64,000 nucleotides of DNA from Globisporangium splendens (lineage: Eukaryota; Oomycota; Peronosporomycetes; Pythiales; Pythiaceae), in assembly GCA_006386115.1 (NCBI GenBank), contig VFIW01000005.1, positions 248,001-312,000 of the forward strand, read 5' to 3'. Positions 44,504-55,870 of this stretch are shown piece after piece. Every line of letters begins with the position of its first letter. Position 1 is the first letter of the stretch. Position numbers and translations under genes: made by a program. The notes beneath the pieces are model-generated. The model was not told the DNA's origin. It did not search any database and saw only the letters and a list, made by a program, of their open reading frames with translations.

Positions 44504-44875
44504 CAGCTCTCCCCCATCTAACTGACTGTGAGTCGCCTGACGACTGTAAAAATCCGAGTGTATTGATTGAGTCACAGCAAATCCGCGTTATCTTCATCTG
44601 CACTCCCAAAAAACAACATTCCCATCCATGAAACGCGCCTCCAATGTCTACATCATCCAAACAGCCGCGCATGCTTCGTAACTCCGTTTCAAAATATGAG
44701 AGGTGCCTTGCATATGGGAAGGGAGGATAATTATCCTAGCGATCTGTTCGCATATCCATCCAGCATGAGTATCCCCGTACAGAGTCAGCTCGCAAATTCG
44801 CAATCGTACACATGAATGCACTCACCCACGCGTACGACACCACTTATCATCGTCTCCACTATCTCCCTGGTCGGT

Positions 44876-44983
44876 CTAGTTCTCTGCGTCCTTTGCGGAT
44901 GCCGTCAGGTAGTGGAAACCCACGAGCGACACCATGATCACCGCGCCGAGGCAGTTCACGAACGTCATCAGCATCTCGTCCAT
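44876..44983 (-). CDS. OST4: OST4-like oligosaccharyltransferase mini-subunit
   Basis: 35 aa. The sequence has a short acidic N-terminus (MDEMLMTFVN), a single membrane helix (CLGAVIMVSLVGFHYL) and a short polar tail (TASAKDAEN), matching the size, topology and FxNxLG...YHY pattern of OST4. OST4 stabilises the catalytic STT3 subunit in the ER membrane for N-glycosylation. A possible acceptor (GTTGGCAG) directly precedes the ATG, so a short upstream exon could add a few residues. Confidence 0.6.
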   Translation of the reverse strand: MDEMLMTFVNCLGAVIMVSLVGFHYLTASAKDAEN

Positions 44984-45089
44984 CTCATCGCTGCCAACAC
45001 ACCAAATAGTAGGAGTAAGTCACTTCTGTAACACGTGTCTGCATGTATACACACAGTAGAGCGCGCAGCAGGGTCGTGGCCTGCCCTCG

Positions 45090-45144
<55 letters not shown>

Positions 45145-46465
45145 ACTTGCTCATATTTGCGCTCTTCGATATGCTGCCGTCTGCATCACTTCAGGAGCGG
45201 ACATGTGGCAGTCCACGGGTCGGGTCGATCTAGGCTCTCAAACCCAAACCCGCTCACAGACATTCCAGCACAAACATTATTCTGTCCCTTTCAGTAACAG
45301 CTTCACATCTCTTACTAATGCGTCTGATTCAGTACCTCGAGTCTTGCTTTTATTCATGTGTCTTTCACAGTCTCCCCTTCTGTGGTTATCAGGTGGAGAC
45401 TTCCCATCTTGCTTATGCGAGGCTGAGCAGAGCCACATCCTCCTCCACACACGACAGCGAGCGACACGCCAATATTTCCGTAGGTGAAGATGGGTGCGCA
45501 GCGGCGCATAGAGCGCAAAAAAAAGCACGCGCGCGCACATGCCCAAGCTCCTCCAGTGCACACATACCGACTAATTCTCGCCAAGGAGGAGGAGGAGGAG
45601 GAGGCGCAGCGTGTCTCTGCCTCCGAGTTGCACCAATCCAATCCAAGAGACACGACCACGGCACCAATTCGAGTTGGAGCGGACGGATGCGCTCTTCCTC
45701 CTGTTCTTCCCAAAAGCAGAGGCTGCTTTCCTCAGATCTCTTCTCTCTGTATGTCCTTCCCGAGAGAACCACATGGACACAATTGCAATTGCGCGTCCCC
45801 ATCCCTTGTTGAGAATGTATCCATCGTCCAGCAGTTCGTGTGCTCTCTTTCTTTCTTTAGAGGCGACCTGTTCTTCTTCTCTCTATTTGCACACGTTGCA
45901 TCGCTATGCTCAGATGCTGTTTCGGCTCGCAGTCACTGTGCGCGTTTCTGGGTGTTTCTTATCAGCTGCGCGCCGGTCTGTCTATTCTTATCGGGGCTTT
46001 CATGAAAGATATGTGGTGCTGCTGTGTCTCTATAGTGAGCGAGTTTCCTCCGCTTTTCTTTCGACGTAATCGGTCGCTGCCTATCGGAACCCATCAATCG
46101 CGTCCGTTCAGTGAGTGCAGTCAGTCTAGAGAGAAGCAGGCGCGGGTGGCACACACAAAAGAAGCTGCTTTTTGCATTTGAGGTGTAGCGCTCGCCTGCT
46201 TGCTCCTCCGTGTATCCATCTCCTCGTGTCTGCGTCGCGTGCTCTGCCGCTCAGGTCAGTCAAGGGGTTCTTTATCTTTCACGCTGTCCCCGTTGGCTGT
46301 CTTTCTGCGACACAAGACAGACGACATCATATCCGAATTCGCCGCCTCCACCTCACGTTGACGCTTTTGTGTGTGTCTGTTTGTGTAAACGTTCGTCGTC
46401 GTCCCCCCTTCGTCCCTGTTCATTCCGTCATTTCTCGGTATTAAGAGAAAATACACCAAGCCAAC
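44984..46465. other. Long low-complexity intergenic region upstream of the PX-RING gene
   Basis: 1.48 kb with a (CA)n array, an (AGG)n run at about 45583-45606 and CT-rich stretches (45700-46200). It has no supported gene on either strand and probably contains 5' UTR and promoter sequence for the PX-RING gene. Confidence 0.45.
45090..45141. repeat. (CA)n microsatellite
   Basis: About 25 perfect CA units, the longest simple repeat in the window. Confidence 0.95.
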
Positions 46466-47344
46466 ATGTCGGATCTCCAGACGCAGCGGCTGCAGCGCGT
46501 GTACGAGAACGCAAAGAACTCGCTCAACATTGAGACCCAAGTGTGCACGGCGGGCGTCCACACGCAGGCGACGATGTACCACATGGACATCTCGTTCCGC
46601 TCGACGCGCAACAAGTGGAGCATCGCCAAGCGCTACTCGGAGTTCTACAAGATCCGCGCCACGTTGCAAAAGTACCTCAAGCAGTTCAAGACGATGCACA
46701 GCGGCGAGTACCCGTTGCCGCTCAAGACGCTCGAAGAAGCCATGCTCACGGTGTTCCCACGGCGCCACATTCGTCCTGACACGCCTGCGATCATCGAAGA
46801 GCGCAAACCCGCGCTCGAAGCGTTCGTGCAATTGCTCGTGAAGGTGATCGCGAGCATCCCGCTGTCGGACTCGAGCACAATGCTCCCAAGTCCTACGGAG
46901 TCCGCTGCTGCCGACGCCGTGCCAGCATTGACGCCGACCCCAGCGACCAAGGAAGCCATGTCGATGGCGTTCCTCTACCAGATCCTGCGCGACTTCCTCG
47001 AGTACCCGGACAAGCAAATCGAGAGCGAGACGAAGCTGAAGCTCGCGGTGCTGTCACTGGAGGACGTGATCGTGAGTTCGCAGAGCAACATCTTCGAGGG
47101 CGTGCAGTGCCTGAGCGAGTGCTGCAGCATCTGTCTCGGCGAGTGGGACGACGAGGAGTGCGTGGACATGAACGTCGTGAAGCTCCCGTGTCTGCACGCG
47201 TTCCACGAGGACTGCCTCATGGAGTGGCTGCACGGCAACACGCACTGTCCCATGTGCCGTGAAGAGCCGTCCGTGGGCTCGTCGCCCACGGCATCGCCCA
47301 CCAAGACGCCGACCGTCAACAGCAGCTCAATGCCATCTCTGTAG
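46466..47344 (+). CDS. PX domain-RING-H2 protein (putative E3 ubiquitin ligase)
   Basis: Single exon, 292 aa. Residues ~20-125 form a PX domain (YHMDISFRSTRNKWSIAKRYSEF, RPDTPAIIEERKPALEAFV), which binds endosomal phosphoinositides. A C3H2C3 RING-H2 follows at ~218-262 (CSICLGEWDDEEC, LPCLHAFHEDCLMEW, HCPMC). The tail is Ser/Thr/Pro-rich. The combination suggests a ubiquitin ligase recruited to endosomal membranes. The basic phosphoinositide-binding arginine is visible in KRYSEF; the domain is otherwise compact. Confidence 0.88.
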   Translation: MSDLQTQRLQRVYENAKNSLNIETQVCTAGVHTQATMYHMDISFRSTRNKWSIAKRYSEFYKIRATLQKYLKQFKTMHSGEYPLPLKTLEEAMLTVFPRRHIRPDTPAIIEERKPALEAFVQLLVKVIASIPLSDSSTMLPSPTESAAADAVPALTPTPATKEAMSMAFLYQILRDFLEYPDKQIESETKLKLAVLSLEDVIVSSQSNIFEGVQCLSECCSICLGEWDDEECVDMNVVKLPCLHAFHEDCLMEWLHGNTHCPMCREEPSVGSSPTASPTKTPTVNSSSMPSL

Positions 47345-47816
47345 GCACAGCGACGCCTTTCTTAGATCACTGTCACTGTTTTTTGATTTCCTATTTAACT
47401 TTTACAAGAGAGCAAACAATTGATAGGGTTTTTATTCCACTGTGTGTGTTTGTGACACTTCTTGTCGTCAACACAATAAAACCATGCAGGTTGAGAGACA
47501 AAAACCACCATCATCTCAAAAGAAAACGCTTCAAACTTCCAAAAGAAAACTAAAGAACGGTTCAAAATTCTGTAGTATAAAATCAGAAAGTGCAGTTCGT
47601 AACAACAAATGTGTCTCGAACAGGTTGGTTTTGAACTCTTTGCCGTTGCTCGCGTTAAGTTCGCACGCTGTTGATGGCCGGAGTGGTGGCGAATTACCGG
47701 AAGCGCCAAAGCTAAAGCGGCAGGACGTCGCAGTTGTTACGCACGGCGCGGAAGAAGACGCGCGCTTATTTCCCCTTCTATTAGACTCAACAACCGGCAG
47801 CAGAGTAGAGCAAACG
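47345..47816. other. Intergenic or 5' extension of the ELYS-like gene
   Basis: The frame of the next gene is open through this stretch, with an ATG at 47484. The first half (to ~47640) is A-rich and resembles a UTR (AATAAA at 47475). The second half (GELPEAPKLKRQD) could be coding. Confidence 0.4.
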
Positions 47817-50800
47817 ATGCTCGTGCCTGTGTTTGAGCGCTTCGCAGAGTCCGGGTGGCAGCTGTTCGTCGAGCCCGCCGAGACGTACGAGTTCTTCACG
47901 GTCTCGGGGGTGTTCAAGCGCGCGAGGATCGACGCCAAGCTGCACGGCGTGCAGCAGCACGACGCCGAGCGACTCGTGCAGCGGAACGCGCTCTTCGATC
48001 TGTGTTTGGGAAGCGGTCTCGCGCATATCATCGTCGCGTACGTTCGCGCAGAAGACAAGAGCGGGAGTGCGTTCCAACATGATTCATCAGCATCGTCGTC
48101 GCTGATCGGACTGGAGCCGAAGAGTTACGTGCTGAAAGAACCGATCGCGGTGCAGCAGTGGGTACGTCGCCGTCTGGAGACCATCGAGCAGTTTGTTAAC
48201 GAGATCGTGGCCGATCATCATTTCGCCGCTGACAGGAAGGAATCGTCGCAGCGCGAGTTGGAGATCCATGTCCGCGAATTGAATGGACTGCGCGCGATCG
48301 CGATGGCGCTTGTCGAGCGTCTCAAGGAAGGGTCGCGACAGGTCTCGCAGCTGGCGCATGGCAACAATGCAATGCGTGCGGGACTTGGTAGTTCGGTGGG
48401 GGCGCCGCGCAGTCTCGATGAAACCGAGCTCTCGCGTCTGACGCGTGCAGGTGTCCAGAATCTGCTCGAGCTGCTCGGCCGTATCCAGACAGTGGTCTCG
48501 GCTTGCCAATGCATGCTTTGGCTCGAGGAAAACCAGATCCACGTCGATGAGCAGGTGTATGAGGATTTTTACAAGGGTGCGCGCGCGATCCGAGCGACGT
48601 ACTGGGACCAATTCAAGGAGAACTACGGCTCGCTGGTCTCGTCTGTGAGTATTACTTGTGGGAGCGATCCGATGCTGCTGATCGAGAATGTGATGCAGAG
48701 CGCGAACATCGCGCTGAGCGATGTTGGCGGAAGCAGCCCGCCGCGTCAGCTCGGCCAGCTCCTGCAGCTGTTGAAGTCATCGGCCATCCAAGAAGATGTG
48801 ATCAACTACTACAGCGATGAGATGGACTGCGAGCCGATCGAAGGCTATTTCCGCGTCCAAGTCGCGTTGCTCATGTACTTCTGTCTCGACCGCACGTACT
48901 TGAGCGAACTGTCGCAGCAGGTGCACACGGGTGTGCGCATCGCGCACAAGATGCGCGCCATGGCGGACTCGTTTGCGGCGCAGCTGAATGTGCGCGACGA
49001 CATGAAGCTCACGCTGCTCGCGCTTTGGCTGATTGAGAACGCTGCGGTGGTCAACACTGGCAACCACGACCATGTCGCTGCGATCTACGAGAGCGCTGTG
49101 AGCCTCCTGCAGCAGTCGAGCGCGATGCACTTGCACCAAAAGTACGACCTCGAGCCGCAACTGATCCTGCACGTGATCGAGACTTTGGTGCACCGTGGTG
49201 AGAGTCTGGTCGCCTGGAAGGTGTGGAACACATTTGGCGTGGACCTCGCGCAGTCGCCGTCAACTGCGACCGAACTCGCCGTCGTGGTCTCGCTCGAGCT
49301 CGATCTGTGGGAACGCGCGTTGACGATTCTTCGTTCCCAGAAGCGTGGAGATCTCCTCGAGTTGGTCATCAACTGGTTGGTCAAGAGCAACCGCGTGAAG
49401 GAGTTGGTGCAGAGCGTGACGCTTTTACCAGACGAAGAGACGATGTTCCATCTGTACATGTTGAACGCCGGTATTTTCTTGGCTGAGGATGCGCTTCGCG
49501 AAGAGAACATCAAACGCGTCGACATGTTGACGATGTACTATGTGCTGCGCAACAAGTACGAGAAGGCGTGGGAGGTGCACAACGAGCATCTCGCGATCAT
49601 CCGCGGATGCACTTCGGGCGATACGCAAATCGCCACGACGGTGTTGAACCAGTCGAGTTTCCGCGTTCGTGCAGCTCTTTTGGAGAATATGTGTCCCGAG
49701 CCAACGCCAAAGCAGCAGAAATTCCGACACGCTGATGGCGAAGACGTCGCGATGGAGGATGGCGACGATCGCGAGAAGAAGGCATTGCCACGTAGCAGTA
49801 GTGTGGAGTGCATCTCTGCGGCCATCGACCGAGAAAATGCCCCCATGACCCCTCGAAAGAGCGGTTCCGATGCACCAATTCGACCGACCGAGTACTCTCC
49901 TGGTATTTACTCGAGCCGTGCATCGCTCCCGCGCAGTTCAAGCGCGAAGAAGAGACCTGTGAACGCAAATGAGGTTCCATCGACGCCTTTGCAAGGCAGC
50001 AAAAGTGCGTCGACGGTTCCAAACATTGGCTCGGTGGATTCGACGCCAGACGTGCGTCGTGGTGCACTCCCTCGTCGCCATTCCTTTGACGAGTCAACGC
50101 GCTCATCCGCCGTCCAGAGTCTGCAGTTCGGTTCCACACCAGTGATCGACTTGGCGAGCGTCTTCCAAGCCCAGAAACAAGCAACGGAAGAGGCACTCAC
50201 AGGTAAGGGCGACACGCTCTTCATTATCTTTTACGATTGATTCCATGCGTGCTCACCTTTCATATCTTTGCCTTTGCTCTCTATTTTCCCCTACAGAGCG
50301 GCAACCAGTCAACCAGCCGTTGCGCTCTCGGTTCAACCGCAGCTTCGTGTCCTCGACTCCTACGCTGCAGAACCCAGGCGGTGTCTCCACGGATGGTACG
50401 TTTTCTTTCTGCTGTGGCCATGATTGAGGTTCATGATGACTTAATTTGGCCATTATTCAAACTTTTTATTGTTATAGACCTGACGCTGAAGCCACGCACT
50501 TTTGACAGCCACCTCGATGGTTCCAAGCCTGTCGACGTGCAGATCGCAGCGCGTCGCACGGTGCTGGACACTGCGTCCATTCCAGCGAGTTCGACTTCGT
50601 CCACTCACTCGAGTGAAGCCATCTTGGAAACGCCGAAGCGCTTCCAGTTTGTTCGCGAACCGATGACTGACTCGCGCATCGGCATGTCGAGCAGGGAGCT
50701 CGTGAAGTCGCCTGCTACGGCAGAATTAGAAGAAATGGAGTTGGAGCGCATCGACGAAGAGTTCAGCACGCCGATGTCGCGCTCGCGTGGCCGACGAACA

Positions 50801-50860
50801 GAGGCGGCGAGCGTTCCGGAACGCCGCAATCCGCGACGCTCGGCGCGCAAGAAATATTGA
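47817..50860 (+). CDS. ELYS-like nucleoporin
   Basis: Three exons, 47817-50202, 50297-50395, 50478-50860; 955 aa from the chosen ATG. A start at 47484 would add 111 residues. Residues ~100-600 are a helical solenoid resembling the ELYS/Mel-28 domain (AWKVWNTFGVDLA, ELDLWERALTILRSQ, LTMYYVLRNKYEKAWEVHNEHL). The last ~350 residues are disordered, Ser/Thr/Pro-rich with many SP/TP sites. They end in a basic AT-hook-like tail (RRNPRRSARKKY), which fits ELYS proteins that bind chromatin and recruit the Nup107-160 complex. Other solenoid nucleoporins are possible; no N-terminal beta-propeller is visible. Confidence 0.6.
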
Positions 50861-51065
50861 GAGAAGCACGAGATTAAAACAACACGCAGACAGGTAAAAG
50901 ACAACAGACACGGACAATGAGATAGCCCCGAGTGGCCTCTATTCGTTCGCTTTGCGCTGTTGATAAAGACAAAATTCCATTAGTTTTCTTTTCCATTGTG
51001 GCTTTGTCAAGCCTCTTTTGACTGCTGTATGTGGGTTCATGGACATGGAATCGGTGCTCTTTGAT

Positions 51066-51401
51066 CTATTGCTGTTCGTCGTCGTTCAGGATACGCGCTT
51101 CGGACGGTACGAGCATCGGGACACCGTATCGGATCGGGTACGCGACGCGGATCTCGTCGCAGACCAGAGCGCCTTTCTCCGTGTCGTAGCGCAGCGGGAA
51201 CTTGGAAATGGGACACACGATGTGCTCCAGGATGCTCTCGTCCGCGAGACGCTCGTGGTGCGGCGCTGGCAGCGACGAGTCGTCATGGGATGCAGAGCTC
51301 ATGAATCTGGTTCGGCGCAGTGTGCTGCATGGCTGATTGGTGCGCACCGTGAGCGTGGAAGCGCGGCGCACGGCGCTCGCAGCCATCGTCCAGGAGCTCA
51401 T
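51066..51401 (-). CDS. Mitochondrial preY/TRM112-like protein
   Basis: 111 aa, single exon. An Arg/Ser-rich N-terminus (AASAVRRASTLTVRTNQPCS) looks like a mitochondrial presequence. Residues ~55-100 match the TRM112/UPF0434 fold of preY (ILEHIVCPISKFPLRYDTE, IRVAYPIRYGVPMLVPSEAR). PreY stabilises methyltransferases of ubiquinone synthesis and complex I assembly. Two starts are close (51401 and 51386). It is convergent with the ELYS-like gene and divergent from the cathepsin gene. Confidence 0.85.
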   Translation of the reverse strand: MSSWTMAASAVRRASTLTVRTNQPCSTLRRTRFMSSASHDDSSLPAPHHERLADESILEHIVCPISKFPLRYDTEKGALVCDEIRVAYPIRYGVPMLVPSEARILNDDEQQ

Positions 51402-51770
51402 GTCTGCCTTCGTTGTTGCTTTTTTTTTTTCTTTTTTTCCAAACCACCACCATTGTGCGACTCAGACTTGTGATCAGACAAACTTGTGATCAGATCTGAG
51501 AATACCATTTCTTCTCTTGACGAGTGAGTCGAAAAGTAACACACAAAAGAAGACTCAAGCTGATTTCTGACCCAATACCTGTACTTAATGACCATTCCCA
51601 CTATCCAACATTCCTTAACAACCTCAATAAAAATCATGCTCATTAAATGTGAAGTCCTGGTTTTAGCGCTGCATGCCGCTAATATTTTCGTGACCTTGAA
51701 GCTCAACCTTGATGGCACGCTCCCTTCTCGCACAACTCAAAGATCTGTCAGAAGAAGGAGAGAAACAATC
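51402..51770. promoter_or_regulatory. Divergent promoter region, preY-like and cathepsin genes
   Basis: 369 bp. It holds two tandem copies of ACTTGTGATCAGA at 51469 and 51483 and a T-rich run at 51420-51440. The direct repeat could be a protein-binding site. Confidence 0.4.
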
Positions 51771-54048
51771 ATGGGCAAGAAGAAGTCCAAGAGTGTGGAG
51801 CTGGACGACCCGCATGAAGCCGCGACGGAGCGGCTCCTGGGCGGTACGTGCACCTCCTATTCACGTCAATGGCAGCATGCAGTTCTCCCCTTCCTTCATT
51901 GTCCACGGCCACTGATCTCTCTCTCTCTCTCTGTTGTGCTGTTGTTCTCTGTCTCTCCTTATGATCACCAAATAGACTCGTCATCGCCGTACAGCCAACA
52001 TGACGACGACATGGAGCTCCCGCGCCAGCAGAGCCCAGTGTTCCTGCGCCAGCAGCGCAAGGCGCGCAAGGTCTGGTGCGCGATCATCGCGCTGAGTGTG
52101 GGCATCTTGCTGTTCATCGGGATCCTGGCGATCCTGCGCGCCGTGCAGGAAGCCAACAACTTGGTGCCAACGAAGCGTCCAGTGTTCCCGACGCAGTACG
52201 AAGCGAGTATCACGGTCAACATGCCCTACATCAACCTTGTGGAGCCCATTTACGTGCATGTCGATGAAGCGAAGGGGCTCCAGAAACTGAGTTACTATGG
52301 CGGCACCGATGTGTACATCTTCAATGCGAACGGTCCTTCGTACCAGATCATCCCCGTGATCCGCGAGCAGAAATGCTTCAAGGCGGACCCCGAGCCGATC
52401 CAGCACGTGTTCCCGAACGTGAGCCTGTTTGAACCGCAGCATGGCGTTGTCTCCATCGGCGGTCGCCCATGTTTCAGTTGGAAGTTCATCACGAAGCGCG
52501 ATACGCCCACGGAAGATGGTCTCCTTGGAGAGTACACGCTGTATGTGGACCAGGAGACCGAGAAACCTGTCCGTTTCCACTACGTCGGTCGCAATGCGAT
52601 GCTCGGTGGCAGCCACATTGACGAGTACTTTTTGGACTACGACTATGTCCGTGAGGGTCTCATCAATGAGCACGTGTTTACGTCTTTGCCGTCGATGATG
52701 AACTGCACGCGCATGCCTGGAGATGACACGGGACCGACGCGTATGCCAAAGCTGGACGTAAGAGCTGCATTGTCTGCTGTGTTACTGGGTCTGTGGTTCC
52801 ACTGAACGTCGCTTCTTTGTTGTTGTCACTTTGGTAGATTCATATGCTGATGCCACACGGCGTGTCGGCAAAGAAAGATGCCTTTGACGCGTTCAAAGCC
52901 ACGCATGGCAAGGAATACGCGAGCCAAGAGGAAGAGACCCAGCGACTGGTGAACTTCCATCACAACCTGCGCTTCATCAACTCGGTGAATCGTCAAGTAA
53001 GTGGCAAAATGCACTGCCATCGCTAATAGCCATCCACTGGCACGGCTAATCTCGTTGTGGATGGCCATTGTGGCAATATAGGGACTGTCGTACTACTTGC
53101 GTGTGAACCAATTTGCGGATCTCACGCATGAAGAGCGTGTACGAATGTACCACTCGAACTCGGTCAAACGCGCCGAAGACAATGGCGCTGCGTTTGTGCA
53201 CACCGCATCATCAGCGTCTGTTCCGGAGGAAATTGACTGGCGGAAGAAAGGTGCCGTGACTCCCGTGAAGGACCAAGGTTCGTGCGGCTCGTGCTGGACG
53301 TTTGGGTACGTGTGCACATATGCTTGTGTGTGCTTCAAGATGCTGGTGCTTACTAATCAATGCGTGTGTGTCATACTGGATAGAACAACTGGAGCTCTGG
53401 AAGGCGCGATCTTCATGAAGGAGAAGCAACTTTTCAACTTGTCGCAGCAGAATCTCCTTGACTGCTCGTAAGTGCTGTCCAATATGTGTGCTCACTGCTT
53501 ACGACTTGGTTGAAGCTCTGGAAAACTCACTATTTTCTCTGATTTGTGTATGTGTGCGTAGCTGGGATTATGGCAACAATGCATGCGACGGCGGAATGGA
53601 CTACCAGGCGTACCAATGGATCATCGCGAACGGTGGCATTGAGAAGACGTCCACGTACGGCTCGTACCGCAATGTTCCCGACTATTGCCACTACAACAAG
53701 TTGAATGCTGTGGGCCAAATGACTGGATATGCCAACGTCACGAGCGTTGATGCGCTGAACGACGCACTGGCGACGGTGGGTCCGCTGTCTGTGTCAATCT
53801 ACGCGATGCTGCCGTCGTTCTACTTCTACGGCGGCGGGTACTATGAGGACGTGGACTGCAAGAGCGATCTCGACAGCCTGGACCACTCGGTGCTGGCGGT
53901 CGGCGTCACGACGCACAATGGCCAGAAGTACACGCTGATCAAGAACTCGTGGAGCACGCACTGGGGCGAAGACGGATACGTCAAGATCTCGCAGAAAGAC
54001 AACCTCTGCGGTGTCGCGACTGCAGCAGTGTACCCATTGCTCGCTTGA
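51771..54048 (+). CDS. Membrane-anchored papain-family cysteine protease (cfaD-like)
   Basis: Six exons: 51771-51843, 51976-52757, 52838-52996, 53082-53305, 53384-53467, 53562-54048; 602 aa. After a cytosolic tail of ~75 residues comes one membrane helix ([13 protein letters not shown]), giving a type II orientation. An extension of ~200 residues follows ([27 protein letters not shown]), of the type in Dictyostelium counting factor-associated protein D. Next are the inhibitor pro-domain ([31 protein letters not shown]) and the C1A catalytic domain. Gln and Cys lie in QGSCGSCW (Cys ~408), His in LDHSVLAVG and Asn in [13 protein letters not shown]. All catalytic residues are intact. It probably acts in the endolysosomal or secretory route. 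Confidence 0.9.
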
Positions 54049-54459
54049 GAGGATTTGTGGCTGTGACTAGCTAAGCAGCTTTCTGTTCAACAACATTGAC
54101 GCTTTTCGAAAATGAAAACTAATAAAAAGCTTGCACATTTTATTGTGGACGTTTAAAGTAAACAAGACAAACCAAGAAACAGCCTTTGAGCTCGCCGTCC
54201 ATACAAACTGAGGTATGAACAGCCCTTGCTCTCTGGTGTTCCTTGATCCTGACGAATTAATTATCACGACCTGGAAGCATTAACGGCACTCTTCCTTCTC
54301 GCCGTCGCTTGGGTTTGACTTCTGTTGTACATTCAAAATAGATTACTGGGTGGATGGTGTTTTTGCTGTGTGCATCCATCCATCGTCTTGTTCTCCACGC
54401 ATGAGGCAACGAAGAGTCCAATTCGCGTTCGGCTGTCCATCAGCTTGCATCATACAACT
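54049..54459. other. Intergenic, convergent genes
   Basis: 411 bp with a polyadenylation-like signal for the protease (CTAATAAAAAGC near 54118). Nothing else is seen. Confidence 0.45.
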
Positions 54460-54687
54460 TTACGCGCACGACGTCGGCACTGGCAATTGAGGGCACGTGG
54501 CCCAGTAATTGCCATCGTCCTGCTGGCGCATCACTTTTCGTTGCGTCGACTTGGAGACCGCCGTGAAGTCCACGGGCACGCGCGCACCGTGGTGGCCGTC
54601 GATCTGCGGCGCCGTCATGAACGCCTTGATCACGATCTCCTTGAGCTCGTCCAGGAACTGCGCGGCTGTTTCGATGGAGGAAGCCAT
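54460..54687 (-). CDS. Small hypothetical protein
   Basis: 75 aa. An N-terminal amphipathic helix (IETAAQFLDELKEIVIKAFM) is followed by APQIDGHHGARVPVDFTAVS and a short KSTQRKVMRQQDDGNYW segment. The composition is coding-like and the start is preceded by CCAAT-containing upstream sequence. There is no signal peptide or membrane span. Not recognised. Confidence 0.45.
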   Translation of the reverse strand: MASSIETAAQFLDELKEIVIKAFMTAPQIDGHHGARVPVDFTAVSKSTQRKVMRQQDDGNYWATCPQLPVPTSCA

Positions 54688-55870
54688 GATGAAAGTGATG
54701 TCACAGACTGCTTGCGTGCTTGGTTCTGGTGTTGAAGTCTCGTCAATTTAGCGAATGAGGCAATAGAGAGAGAGAGAGAGAGGCAGAGAGACTCGCCGCA
54801 AAGCGCCGCCGCTCATTGCATCCAGCCACCGCCTCATTATTGGAGCTCTTCCGCCTTCACTTTGGGTTGACTGTCTCACTTAGTTTTCGGAGCGTTTCGA
54901 GTGTTCTAGCCAATCAGCGTGCGTAAAATATGTGATTGCCGAAAAAGGAGAGCACCGATTGGCTAACTACTATTCCGCGATCCACAAATCAACGGTACGC
55001 ATCGGATCGACGCAGCCAAAAAGTGGTGGTATGTTTTTGTTTATGAGTGTGCACGACGATAAGAACACAAGGCGAATGAGGTGGAGTTTTCAGTTGGACA
55101 ATGGACGCTGACCTTGCAGAATGAGCAAACGATCGTGCGCCACTGCTATTCTAGATCAAGGTTATTGAAGTCGCTTACGTTGGGTGCGTTGGTGGGCTAA
55201 GGGAGGCGTTGAATTGCAGCATGGACATCCACCACGACACTGCGAGAGCTCGCGGTTTTTATTCTGGGCAGCCCATTAAAAAAAGTGGTCGCGTTTCTAC
55301 GAGAAAATGGGTCAGGCTTCTCTCGCTTTCGCTGTCGAATCGCTGGGTGCGTCAGTGCGCATTGCAACTGGTGCTTGAAAAAAAGAGACTGCAGCGGCTG
55401 TTGTCGTACCTCCAGCAGGCGAACGTCTTTGAACACTTAACAAATGTGAAAGGGTCTTCGAAGTACTAAACTTCAAAGGCACTATTTTGGTGTTTCCTGA
55501 TGCAACAATGTAGTCTGCAACAGAGCGACTTCAAGACGTTATAAGTATCGTGGACCTGTCTATTAGAAGTGAGCCAATTCGATTGGGCGAAAGAGCTCCT
55601 GCCATGTTGAAGAACAGTGGTTCGTCCTCAAAACAGATCCGAAAGGTGACGCGAACGTTGTACCAGTGTGCGAATCTTTCTTGGTGCGATTGACGCGACC
55701 TTCGCACCACCTCTTCCGCTCGAACATCAAGCCAATGAGCGCAATCAGCGGAATTGGATCCTCGTCCTGATCTCGTCGAAGGAAGTCGTCAAAGCCGATC
55801 GAACGCGCTCCCCCCGCCATCCACTCACACACAGACACAGATACACCATCTTACCCTCGCTATAAGCACC
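54688..55870. other. Intergenic with GA repeat and paired CCAAT boxes
   Basis: 1.18 kb. It holds a (GA)n run at 54767-54783 and two CCAAT boxes in opposite orientation (AGCCAATCAGC at 54909, GATTGGCTAAC at 54957). Short frames occur on both strands (for instance 55209-55469) but none has supporting features. Confidence 0.45.

Noticed and set aside
45090..45141. Regular repeat considered as a CRISPR-like array or telomeric repeat
   Set aside because: It is a plain CA dinucleotide microsatellite without spacers, in a eukaryotic genome.
46256..47017. 253-codon minus-strand frame opposite the PX-RING gene
   Set aside because: It mirrors the PX domain codons and has an Arg/His/Val-rich shadow composition.
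55209..55469. 86-codon plus-strand frame in the gap before the PrxQ gene
   Set aside because: No motif, poor start context and no splice-compatible neighbours; treated as chance.
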